Position numbers and translations under genes: made by a program
DNA from: Sthenelais limicola
Taxonomy: Eukaryota > Annelida > Polychaeta > Phyllodocida > Sigalionidae
Assembly: GCA_942159475.1 (NCBI GenBank)
Contig: OW804096.1
Span: forward strand, 108,040,194-108,104,193
Length of the DNA: 64,000 nt
Direction: 5' to 3'
Part shown: piece after piece, positions 40,250-50,872 of the stretch
Position numbering within the stretch: position 1 is the stretch's first letter
Layout: every line of letters starts with the position of its first letter
Notes under the pieces: generated by a model
Told to the model about the DNA's origin: nothing
What the model saw: only the letters and a program-made list of their open reading frames with translations
Databases searched by the model: none

Positions 40250-41974
40250 TATTATCATTATTTGCTTACATTAGTCCTCATTCGAGCCGAACTAAAGTTT
40301 AATCAGGAGCTGACTTAAAGTTCATACCACAACATATTAGTGGGAGACCCGAGATATGCAGTATAATATTATTTAAAACTATTTCCACGCAAATATGGAT
40401 TATGTGTAATGATGATTTCCATTTAATAGACCGTGTTCAGGATGAAATCGACCGATTAGTGTAACTCGTTATTCATAATTTGCCATGGATGTATTTTAAA
40501 TACGGATTACAATGCAAACGTTGTTATCATAACAATAGCTTCTACCTTTGCCTGCTGCAAAAACGGCCTCACCGATCGTTTGAACTTCCCCAGTGACTCC
40601 ATTCTCGGATCGCTTGGGACACTTTGACCAGATGATTGAGGCAAATAAATGTAGGTCAACAAACCAATTCTTTAAAACGATATCTTTTGAACGAGATTAC
40701 ATTGTGTCTGGTATTCCCCTAGTGTGAGACTCAAAATAAATCGAATCAATTGAAGTTCCCTCACAAATAGTTACCAAGTAACAGTGGTATTTAGTGCCAT
40801 TGATTCTTTTCCATCGTCTACTGCTTGGCAACCAATCCCTTGGTGGGGTTCTCTGTCCCAGAGCGGCCACAATTCTTGGTTGATGTTTACATGTAATCCC
40901 TTTATTCAATCCTGTGTGGTCCTGCCTTCCACTAGACTCTCCCCGATGGATCTCGCCGTAAATTGCTGTTTATTATTCCAGATTGTTAGAAATAGGCCAT
41001 TGACCAGTCGTGTTCCCTCTCTACCGTGGGTTAACCGTCAGGCCCAAGTAATTCTACCACAGGGATTTAAGTTCAGTATCAGGGGTGACCAGTGAGTTCA
41101 AAACAATTACCCTCTCAAAACGAGCTGTGCTGCTGTACGGTCTACCCGCTATTGTACAAATGGACGCTTGTCCATCAATAGGCTTTAGAGTATTTTTGGT
41201 CGTTTTCCAGCCCAGGACACGAATAAGATATCCTCTGCTAGTACAAAATCCCGGGGCCGAAGGTTAGGCCCTAAGGCGTTTTTCATGCCATTGATTTGCT
41301 TGGTCCATGGCCATCTATACATTCCTGTCCTGGACCTTACTGCCTTACACAGAACATCCAAACGTATAGAGACAGTACAGCATTTTGTTGAGGAAAACCA
41401 GACGGTTCTGAACGTTTCCAAGTGACAAACACCAATTTCTAAATCTGGACATGGGGTGAATTAGGAAGAGCATCAAATAAATCATAATTATGGGAATCAC
41501 TGGTAACAGTCTGGGAGAAGGGACCTGTGGTAATGGCTGTTTGGCTACGGATTACTGAGGATCTGTCTCATATTTCACTATCCCAGACATAGCTTCTGCA
41601 ACAGTACGTGGTCTTAAAATCACTCGAATTTTTATAATTCCTCCTGCCCGTTTCATAGACATTGGTCATGGGAACAGTTTTATTGCGCATGATAAACTTT
41701 GAACCATAACATATTCCCGCAGTCGAGCAGTTTAGACGATGATTGTAAAGAGGAAACATCTCCACCCGCTATACTAACCGATGTTCTCTTAATCCAACAG
41801 CCACTATACATCTGATAAGCAATGATCTAATTATGAAGGGTATGGGAATATTTATAATTCTGGTATAATGTAGGGTAATCAATAAAAATTCAACTAATAT
41901 TTAGAATCGTTAGTGTGCTCCTTTTCAATTCGGACACAGAATTAGCTATATGCTCGCCACATCTGTACGTATCT

Positions 41975-42010
41975 TTCTCCTGATGAAACGCTCCGAAACG
42001 TTGTAATTGT
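41975..42010 (+). mobile_element. Second copy of CTGATGA...GAAACGTTG motif
   Basis: CTGATGA at 41980-41986, then AACGCTCC, then GAAACGTTGTAATTG. It shares the core order with the copy at 38646 and matches the CTGATGA...CGAAACGTTG signature often seen at retroelement ends in animals. Stem II is poor here, so this is probably a decayed copy. No coding sequence of the parent element is visible nearby. Confidence 0.35.
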
Positions 42011-45000
42011 TTCAAGGTTAATAACGCTCTAGATATTCAACAATTAAGACTTGATGGAAGGGTTATAAATCTGCACACTTTTAACCAACAATCCCTGCTG
42101 TATAGTGAAGTCACAAGTCAAATAACCTTCCTGGGACGTAAAGTATCATTCTGAAATGACAGTACAGCGAGGTATGAAATTACCCAGCTGCATCGGGACC
42201 AAATCATTCCCATACAGTCTTCGTTTTCTCGCAAAAAGGGTTGAATGTCACACGGGATGTTGCCATTGTTCACACACTGTAGCGTTCCTTCTACTATACC
42301 ACCTTCACACCAGTACGAATCCATCATATCCCTTTATGTTGGGAGAATGGAAATGTGATAAGGGAGTACAATATCTATATTTGTATAGGCTTTGTGCCAT
42401 CAATTATTTCATATGATAGATGATTTTTACTACTAGCGCTGGGAGTACAGACAACTACTTTTGAGTATACTGGCAGGCTCCATGCCCCTTTATAGACACC
42501 ACACCGCAAATAGATTTAACAAATTTGATTCTGGCCAATATTACACAGTGCCATATAAAACAAAGGTACTTCTGTGAGTTTTCTTCCACAAAAAAGAACC
42601 ACAGGAGATATGGATGGAGAATTATGTACTTTATACTGCGCTATTTCCATCAGAAATAGATAGAAGCGGGACTTTCATCTAAGAAAGCAGGCAATCTACA
42701 TTGCTTCAGGGGCTTGCATTCTTATCTGAATTACCCTAGGAGCGGTGGAGGAGTAAGGTAGGCCAGTCCCACCCAGTCCCCAGGGATCCCTCACAGGTGT
42801 AAAAATCCCTGTAGCATGGCGATCCATCACCGAGGCCACTTTCTCTCTGCGTTCTATTCCTCCCTCTCCTCTACGTTTGTTCATATTCTTCAATCTCCAG
42901 CGCAGGCTACTGAAATGCCTCAAATATCACAGTGCTTTGTTCGGTAGTCCAAGAATTTTGATTCCATGAGAGTAATATTATTTTACGGTGTAGAAGGTAT
43001 TTATTAATGTCATCCGTACTTTAAAATGAACAAAAGTGATTTTGAATCTTGGACATGAGATGTATCTTCTATGAATCTCCTTGTCATGAATGAAATCAAC
43101 TTTTAAATTACTACACAGTTTATGCCACAACCAGCGCTAGGATAAAATAATCAACATTATATGGTGGTCAGTGCATGGGACAGACAGACACACCCTGTAT
43201 TTTCAACTAACACGTTTGTGAGGAGTGATACAGATTACGCAATGTCAAATCGGTAGAGTTAAGGCTTGAGGGAATATGGGTATTCAAAGGGTGCGTTCTC
43301 AGGTGGAGAAAGATAAAAACATCGTGGACCACCACACATTGACGCTAGGAGGGATGAGATCAGACTAGATCCACTGATCCAGTGCTCCCACTCCTCCAAC
43401 CACACCAAATCAGCCCGGAGTAGATTTCCATGTCAGCAATCAACTGATATTCATTCTAGCCTGAGTGATGGCGAAAGCCCGACAAGTCTTCTGGTTATGA
43501 AAACCCATCCTCCCACTTCAACACCCTCCCCCTCCGATTCGAACCTAGCAGTCCGCCCCCGCTCCTCTCACTTCAATACACCATAAAAATTCCTCCACCT
43601 TCTCAGCTAAAGGGTCTCGGGATGGAAATTTTGTAGATAACTCTCGATGTCGCTTGTTTCAGTGTATTCGTAATTTAGTGTATGTACACCCGTATACAGT
43701 GTATGTATACACATATACTTTGGTTTAATAAGTCAGCCAGTCTGCTCAAGTTGTCATCTTATAGCCTTCTCACAGGCAGTCCCACCTAGACTATTTTGAT
43801 CGGACCCTCCTTTTCACCACAGGGATGAGAATAGAATAGGCCCAACGGGATGGATTAACGTCAATCCATCTCTTCTCCTGAAGGGTTCCCACCTTTCTCC
43901 AAACACTTGAGAAGTCTGCAAAAAGAGAGAGGGTGTGCTTAAGAACATGGTTTCCCTCTTGTCTTCCCTCTCTTTTTCTTCCTCTCAGGGCACTTGAGAT
44001 GTATCCTACACACACCCCACTAGGTTCGTCATAATTTATTCAAAGTTTGTTATCGATACATGTCGCATCGATTAAGGTGAGAATTTCCCTGCTTCGGTCA
44101 TTGGAATAATAGATGTGCTGATCTGAAAAAGGAGAATCTTTGGTGTAGTGTAAAACTGCCTTAGGGCGTTATTTTGATCCCTAGGGAGGATAGGCTACAT
44201 TTACGATTTAGACTCTTTGAGAATGTATTCAATTTCGGCTTATTATATTGCACATACTCTCAATTTAGTTGACTGATAGGTATGACACATACTTGCATTA
44301 AAACGTATCGAGCATAAATATGTATGCAGTTCAAACGATTGCTAATGGTTAGTTTATTTGAATTAGACAGCAATCCTTATTAAGCTTTGGCTAGGCATGT
44401 TCCCAGATTATGGGTTCAAAGGGAGAAAACTGATCGAACCTTAGGCAGAAGAATTTAGAATGGTTGGATTCCAAGTTAATGAAAGTGTAACATGTGAGAT
44501 AGCATGAGAAGAGAAGAGAAGTCTGGTGTTAATGCAGACATCCGGGTATATTATTGCTATACCATCGGAATAACAGGAAACATTACCAGAAATAGGAACC
44601 AGTTTCCTCTCTAGTAATGAGAACACTAAAATATTGTGAATGAAGTTTGATATAATACAGGAAAACTATATTCTGAACTTAACTATGTGAAACTGATGGG
44701 CTCAACACCATATACCATTAGCCTAACGCAAAAGAAAAAAACACGCTTTACACGTATGAAAGAGTCAGCCATGATTAAATGGTTGGAACGTGAAGATGCA
44801 TATGACAGTGTTATGAAGGGTGAGTGCTGAGTCTATGGTTGCATGGGCTCGGATTACCGGTATCAAACTGTTCCTCCATGCTTCCTAAAATCCTCTGTCA
44901 ACATACATGCCCAGGAAGTACATATTTATTTCATGTCGGCATAACAAAGGATGGTGCAATGGAAACATGTAGAGATAAACACATGTGCATGATGGACCGA

Positions 45001-45675
45001 TGTATACCTTGTGCTGACAAGCGACATAAAACTTTGATAGCACCCACGAAAATAGCGCCTTACCTTCATATTCGCGAAAGTCGGAAGGTCCTATAACCGT
45101 TGTAATATTCACCGGTGCATGTGGTCTATGAAAATGAGCACAGGCAAATATATGAATAACTGCCTAGTACCTATGGTTAAAATCAATGTTTAATGAAAAT
45201 AATATCATAGTCCATTTTCGAAGTCTCTTTAATTGCCCCCAGTTATTATGAAATAGTTCTAATTTAAGGAATAGTACTGTTTTAGATCAGATACAAAAGG
45301 AAGCCCATTGAAAAAATTGTAAATTGTAAAATTGTAAATTTGTATCCAGATGAACATATATCAAGACTGCAGAAAGCGAACTTAAATAGCTTAAAAAATC
45401 GTAATCAACTGAAGTTTATCTGAACCCTTGATTTCACATATAATCGATCCGTTCGAATGGATGGATAACCCATTGGACTAGCCTACTGGTAGAGGACAGG
45501 GATATAAATCTGAGAATAGAATGGTTATACGTATCCATTAATTTTCCAAGCATCCCAGTTAATGCTAGGCGCCCCCCACCACACACACATATACAAATAC
45601 TTCCACTAGCGTGACACGCATATACCTGTATGTACACATCCCTAATCCTCCTCACCCGAATATAGATTTTGACTT

Positions 45676-45719
45676 GGTGAGTGGGTGGGTGGACTTGCAT
45701 GTCCACCCACCCACTCACC
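45676..45719. repeat. Perfect 19-bp hairpin, 6-nt loop, beside a 3' splice site
   Basis: The left arm 45676-45694 (GGTGAGTGGGTGGGTGGAC) and right arm 45701-45719 are exactly complementary, with loop TTGCAT. It ends 58 nt before the AG of the 45779 exon, so in the transcript the hairpin would sit just upstream of the branch-point region. The left arm contains the donor-like word GGTGAGT. The C-rich right arm continues in ACCCACC repeats to about 45727. Confidence 0.9.
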
Positions 45720-45778
45720 CACCCACCGAGAATGTTCTTGTAAATCAAATTCCTCATCATTCGCTTTTGATTTTTCAG

Positions 45779-45983
45779 GTTACTTGGGTGGACCACCATT
45801 TTATACCACTTAGTTACGAGGATAGGCGAGTCGTTGATGATCACAGGTTCAGCATTGTTCGACCGTTTATAAAGGAATGGAATCTACAGATCCGTGACGT
45901 TGCATGGGAGGATCAGGGGCAGTACCGGTGCACCGTTAACACTCAACCGGTGAAACAAAAAGTAGTTATGCTGCATGTTAAAG
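45779..45983 (+). CDS. Ig-receptor exon: C-terminal half of Ig domain 1 (Dpr/lachesin/ZIG-8-like)
   Basis: Completes the first Ig domain begun at 25015. The exon starts after TTTTTCAG in phase 0 and ends 68 codons plus one base later at a GTAAGA donor (phase 1). It opens with V-T-W, the C-strand tryptophan at 45785. S-Y-E-D-R-R-V-V-D-D-H-R-F and R-P-F-I-K-E follow, then W-N-L-Q-I-R-D-V (codons 34-41) and D-Q-G-Q-Y-R-C, the canonical D-x-G-x-Y-x-C with the second cysteine at 45929-45931. The domain closes with V-N-T-Q-P-V and V-V-M-L-H-V-K. The two cysteines are 60 residues apart once the halves are joined, fitting a single Ig domain. The W-N-L-x-I and C-x-V-N-T-x-P elements are shared with Dpr (defective proboscis extension response), lachesin and ZIG-8 proteins. 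In that family a second Ig domain and a GPI or membrane anchor follow. They are not seen here. The open frame continues on both sides but those parts are intronic. Confidence 0.9.
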
Positions 45984-46630
45984 GTAAGACATGTTTTATT
46001 TTCGTTGTCCATCTGAAACAATTAGGTTATGAATGGGTTCTGAGAAGCTTTGGCACGATTTACCTTGTGCGTTGCGTGCCTGGTGCAAGAGTACATTACG
46101 GATAATATAACATGCGTCCCGAACATTGGAATTCACAGAGCAGACCGGTATCGATGTAGATGTATATTGTATAATTATATGCATGTGTGCCCTTCTTGGA
46201 TTGGAACACATACGTATTTATCCTGCTGAAAAGCAATGAAACCAAGGTTCAGAATACTAATTTTGGAGATCCATAACCTACCCATTATAGAGCCATACTC
46301 GATAATACTCCAGATTTTGAAGTTACCTTCTTTTGGAGAAACCATTTATTTGGAATATGTATTTTAGTTGGTGAATAATATAGCATCTCGGATGAAAAGC
46401 TAATGAAAGTATGTAAAACCAAAATGAAGAGTATGGATAATCTGCTAATGACGTAAAGGCTGTATATTGTTCAATTGTTTGATGCATTCTTAGCGGTCAT
46501 TCCGTCCATTGGATAGATATTCATAGCCATAATATATTCTACCGATGCTAGAAACATGGCCGACACACTTATTACAGTTTTAAGTAAATATTCCCTGGAA
46601 ATAATTTCCTTTTCAAATGTTATCAAATGC

Positions 46631-46685
46631 GATGCAGTTAGATATAAAAGGCTTCTTTGATGCAGTTACAAATAAAAGGCTTCTT
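46631..46685. repeat. Two-copy 28-nt tandem repeat
   Basis: GATGCAGTT-(AGAT or ACAA)-ATAAAAGGCTTCTT occurs at 46631-46657 and again at 46659-46685, with three differences. It is a small local duplication in presumed intron and has no coding context. Confidence 0.8.
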
Positions 46686-48937
46686 CACTGTAAAAGCTAC
46701 AGAATATCAAATGGCATCAACACCACATAGACACCATAAAAGAGTGTAAATGGTGAAGTCATCGCGATTTCCCATTACATAAATTGTTACAATATGGTCA
46801 AATCGTTATTCAATGATACTTATAATTATATTACTGAATGGAACTACTTATACCCACAATACACCGAACCAATGTTGTTTCCTGATTCTGGATCTGTTTC
46901 TTCCCAAAGAAGACCCGGATGAAGTACAATATATCATAGATCAATGTGTGAAAGTAGCCGGAAGAAAAGTGGTGAGATAGAAATGCTGATGCTGATGCAT
47001 GCATCCTTTGTACAATTAGTGATGGAATGGTATCTGGGATTATACTCATTGCCAGACCTCCTGTGGGATTAACTATGGATAATGAGTGATGATGCTGCGA
47101 TAACACCAACACAGAAGCCCCCCAGGCCAATGTAATTGCCGTGTCACTCACCAGGGGTGCTCATTGACACCTTGAGCTCCGCCAGGCGCCCTCGCTCAAT
47201 ACTATGCCACATCGCATCCGGGACGAGCCACAAATTCCAATTGAATTGACTAATTTGGTTTAGTGAGGAGCCATCTCAAAAAATACTTTATTTTGTCATT
47301 TTGCAATCGAAAAAAAACTCAATTTAATATCTCGATGCTTTTAATGCCAGCGTCTTGTTAGAATGGCAAAAGTATAATCTATTTACACTTTTAGCTTAAA
47401 AACTTCATGTGGCGGTTTTCGTGAGACAGTCTTTCTCTCTTGGGGCAGTGATATTTCAACATCCTTCCCCGATAAGATATTCTGATTGTCCATTCGCCAT
47501 TAATGTTCTTGTAAACATGATTTTTACGGAAACAATCTGAATTCATTAGGAGCGGAAAACATTTTACCCCGGATTCATTTATCCCTGGCCGCCGCAAGAA
47601 AAATTAATTTCCATACTAATTCCAGCAATTAGTTGATATCCACGTCAGAAAACCTCCATGGATTCCATTAAGAAGCTACCAATAGGGAGAAGGATTCTAT
47701 GACATCCAAATTGAGACTGAAGCGATCGGTTCATTTTCCTAGAGTTGTAATCATAATGACTTCATATATTATATCGTCTATTTCAATGCAACGGTTCTTG
47801 CTCATGAATATTCATTTCTACTAACAACACGCATGACTATGCATATTCATGATCAAACTGTGGCCATATTTAGCATCACATCTGTGATAATGTTCTGTAA
47901 ACATACAAATAATTTGACGGTGCGGTCTAGCAACAGATAGCAAATCGTCTACTTCATTTGGGAGTATGACTGCGAGCTCTAGCAAATATTGGAAATACCA
48001 CAGTTTAGCACACGATCTGCTTTAACAATTTAATATAAATAAGATCATAAGCACATACAAATTGTCATAAAAAAAATGCGCTTTTATTATATGTTCGTAA
48101 ATCATAAATCATTTCAGGATCCAGATTCAAATTAAACTACCATTTCACCGCTCACTCTCACTCAAATTCTTTACTTTCTGATATAGATTCAGGTTACTAT
48201 GGGCAATGGCCCCACATGGAGTTCATGTCAAATATAAGTGAAAGGCTACACTATAATGGACGCTTAAGCCGAAGCCATGATTCTCAGGTCAGAAGATCGT
48301 GCGGTTCTCAGCAGCAGGGCATTGTTAAACCATAGTGTACACAACATAACAGTCACGCATCGCAGTATTTGCTTCTTCATTCCGGTGCGTCTATACACAC
48401 AAATCATTTGTCGAACGTTTAGGGACCTGTAGCTTCCCCACTTTCGCTTTTGTCGGCGCATTAATATGCCAATAGGATAAATACAACATTGAAGTTATAA
48501 TATTACGTCAGTCGATATTATTCTATTATATAACAACCTGGATTTTATTGCTGTGACATTTGTAAGGTTTCTCTAATATCAGTGGTTATTTGTGGAAATG
48601 GACTTATATATGATCATATCTGAACTTCTCATTTTTTTCCATCAATTATATATAAGTCTGCAGATAGTGCGTATGCATTTGCATCAAAACAGGTAATTTT
48701 ACCTGTTCAGCTGTTCCGGGCCTTTTAAACAATACAACCAAATGTCTTCTGGTTGTAATGGCAAGATGTGGAGAGTACTCCTCTCCTCAAGCTCCCCTTC
48801 CCCTATACCACCCCAGATCTTCAGTTTTTTCCCTGCACTTCGGTACAGGACGGGGACAGTCAGCATGCAGCGAAGGCTGACATCAAATTAGACCCCGAAG
48901 AAGGCAAAGGAGGAGAAGAAAAACGCTGAGCGAAATT

Positions 48938-49080
48938 CCCTCTGGTGGCAAGCGCTGTATCTTCCTCCGGCGGAGGAAGTGGATCAAAAGCAGCCGACCT
49001 TCCCGAGGTCACTTCCGCCGGGGTGACCATTCTGCGGGCCTGCGGCGGAAATGGAGGGGCGGTCTGCGGCGTCTTTGTTT
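48938..49080. promoter_or_regulatory. CpG cluster with CTCF-like site and ETS words
   Basis: CCCTCTGGTGGC at 48938-48949 differs by one base from the common CTCF core CCCCCTGGTGGC. It is followed by about 12 CpG in roughly 115 bp (48966-49071), by GGAGGAAGTGG and CACTTCCGCC (ETS cores in both orientations) and by GCGGCGG words. The near-palindrome CTTCCTCCG-G-CGGAGGAAG is at 48961-48979. The surrounding 600 bp are also more GC-rich. A boundary element, enhancer or internal promoter fits best. Short frames here do not resemble a protein family. Confidence 0.4.
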
Positions 49081-50267
49081 AAATTGCAGCAATTGGATGA
49101 CGATCTCATAATGTAGGACCCGTGGAGCTGGATCTAATGTGGTCAGAGGCCCCGAGTGGAAATATGGAAAGGATAGCAGTTGGCAATCGTATCAGTGTCA
49201 TTGGAGGCTGACATGGTCGGGCCAATAACTGCATTAGGAGGATACTGCCCTAAGTCCAACTGGCCTCGTAGACCCTGGGTCTGGCAAGGGTCCGGGCGAC
49301 TGCCAGCTTGGCTGATATTAAATCCAACCCCCCTGTCACATTAATTTCACCGGTGTTATCCCCTACCCAGGTCCAGCCTAAGCTTGATGCGATCAGGCCG
49401 CACTGTTTTCAGACCAAACAAAGCTAGCTGGATCCATGGAACCCCCTGGAAGGACGTGCTGAGGATGCGCAGTGAGTTTCCGGGATGTGTAACAAGATCC
49501 GGTCCGAGTTGTCCCCCAGGAGCCACCTGCCATAGTTCCACATGTGCCCTCTTATAAGTGATATTATCTTCCCCGCTCCCCCAGAACTTCATCCACCCTC
49601 TGCTCACTAGTTTACACCCCCGCTTGTTGACCATTTTATATAGCTCTATCAAATTTCGCTTTTGTGGATTATCCAATCCAATCGATTGGGAGATATTGTT
49701 CTATCATCAACACTGTTGGTGATTACAACATGGTCTGTTGACATTGTGATGCTTGATCTCACGGAATGGATATTCAGTACTACTTCTCGATCAAGGGGGT
49801 CTGTGCTTGAGGAAAGTGGGTTTAAATGTTCCACCGTGTTCAGCCTATGAATGCATTGAGCAAATGTCGTTCCTATGGTTCCTAGAGGCGGAAACCTGGG
49901 ACCATTTTAACCACATAACTCCAGTTATGAAGGGATACATATTAGGCTTGTTTACAACGTTAATTAAAACGAAGTAAAACAACATGGGGTCGGTATATTA
50001 GTGTGCAAGAAATTCGTAAACTTGTAACGTCACCATTAATTCAAATCATACCAAACAAAATCGGTGTGCTTACAAATAATCGTAGGATTCGTAAATAAGA
50101 CCATTTTAGCCTTTTTAGTAACGATTATGCACCCAACCTTATGCCTATATCGATTCTGCACACTGTGTCAGAAACGGTAGTCCATTTCTCTGTATGATCT
50201 AATTTAAATTCAAACAGTAAGCGGCGTCATGCTTGGATCGTGAATTTAATGCCTATCTGCAATACCA

Positions 50268-50872
50268 GGAGTTATATATAATGTGTGTACATCCAATTTT
50301 GAGTTGGAAAGAAGTTGGTACATTTTACTACATAAACAAATCGGGAGAATTTAATTTGTATCTATATAATAAACGTGAAACGGTGATTTTTTGTGGATCA
50401 TGTTCTTGGAATCTTTACCAGCATTCTTCCTGCTCTGTACAGATCCGTTGATCCTTTCCGAAGGACATTAAATGTGGTTTATCAAGGTATCTTGGGTGAA
50501 AATGTGATTTTGAAGCCCTTTTTAATCATGGACCTCCACACTCTATTTATAGCCTGGGAAAGCCCCTTTTGGGAACTAGAAGGGATTGAGGTCATGCCTC
50601 ACCGTCGGGGCAACGTGGGATTCCCTAGCAACGCATCCTGCAAGAGTCCCTATCCCCATTCTGGTGGACCAATGAAAAGCGCCCATACAGCGATTATGAC
50701 GCGCATCACCAACAATAGTGTTCCACGAGGCACTCCCAACTGTTTTGCCGCACTGTGCGGTCGTGTTCAAATATATATGTGTGTGTATACCCAATTTTGA
50801 GTTGGAAAGCAATTGTTACATTCTACTTTGCCGGATTTAAGTCGGATTGTATCTGGATTTAATTTATGCTCA
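50268..50872. repeat. Pair of diverged direct repeats about 498 bp apart
   Basis: CCAATTTTGAGTTGGAAAG is exact at 50293-50311 and 50791-50809. Similarity extends further on both sides: TATATA and GTGTGT upstream, then TTACATT-TACT and TTTAATTT downstream, giving roughly 75-100 bp of recognisable repeat. A third partial copy (TTGAGTTGGAAA) is at 52446-52457. These could be the ends of a small non-autonomous element or scattered copies of one repeat. No terminal inverted repeats are obvious. Confidence 0.6.
50621..50703. promoter_or_regulatory. RFX-like X box, CCAAT box and CRE-like half-site
   Basis: TTCCCTAGCAAC at 50621-50632 matches an RFX X-box half with good agreement. GGACCAATGA, a CCAAT box, is at 50667-50676, and TGACGCG at 50697 resembles a CRE half. 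The three are within about 85 bp, between the two diverged direct repeats. TATTTATAG lies about 80 bp upstream. No supported transcript starts here, so this is a weak regulatory call. Confidence 0.2.

Larger units (their letters stand above)
25122..45778 (+). other. Intron, about 20.7 kb, splitting Ig domain 1
   Basis: Bounded by GTGAGT at 25122 and TTTTTCAG ending at 45778, phase 0. I searched the interior for alternative versions of the V-T-W...W-N-L-x-I...D-x-G-x-Y-x-C half-domain and saw none, so there is no sign of a mutually exclusive exon array. Contents listed separately are the C-run plus CA microsatellite, CpG-rich patches near 28.1 and 36.4 kb, retroelement-like motifs at 38.65 and 41.98 kb, a SINE head at 40.2 kb, hairpins at 38.2 and 45.7 kb, and a GPCR-like frame at 38.3 kb. 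The rest is AT-rich sequence with no recognisable gene. Between about 31830 and 32120 the phrase TTGTGAG[CG]TATACATCA recurs in degenerate form. Confidence 0.8.

Noticed and set aside
43530..43560. B-box-like GGTTCGAATCGG on the minus strand
   Set aside because: No A box upstream on that strand, and it lies in a C-rich tract.
45611..46105. 164-codon open frame as a single coding unit
   Set aside because: Only 45779-45983 is Ig-like and bounded by consensus splice sites. The upstream part translates a hairpin and CCCACC repeat, and the downstream part lies beyond a GTAAGA donor.
48118..48192. Possible phase 1-1 exon between TTTCAG and GTTACT
   Set aside because: It fits the required phase, but the donor is poor and the 25 residues have no Ig or other family features.
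50393..50800. 135-codon frame between the diverged repeats
   Set aside because: No domain recognised, and it runs into the right-hand repeat copy.
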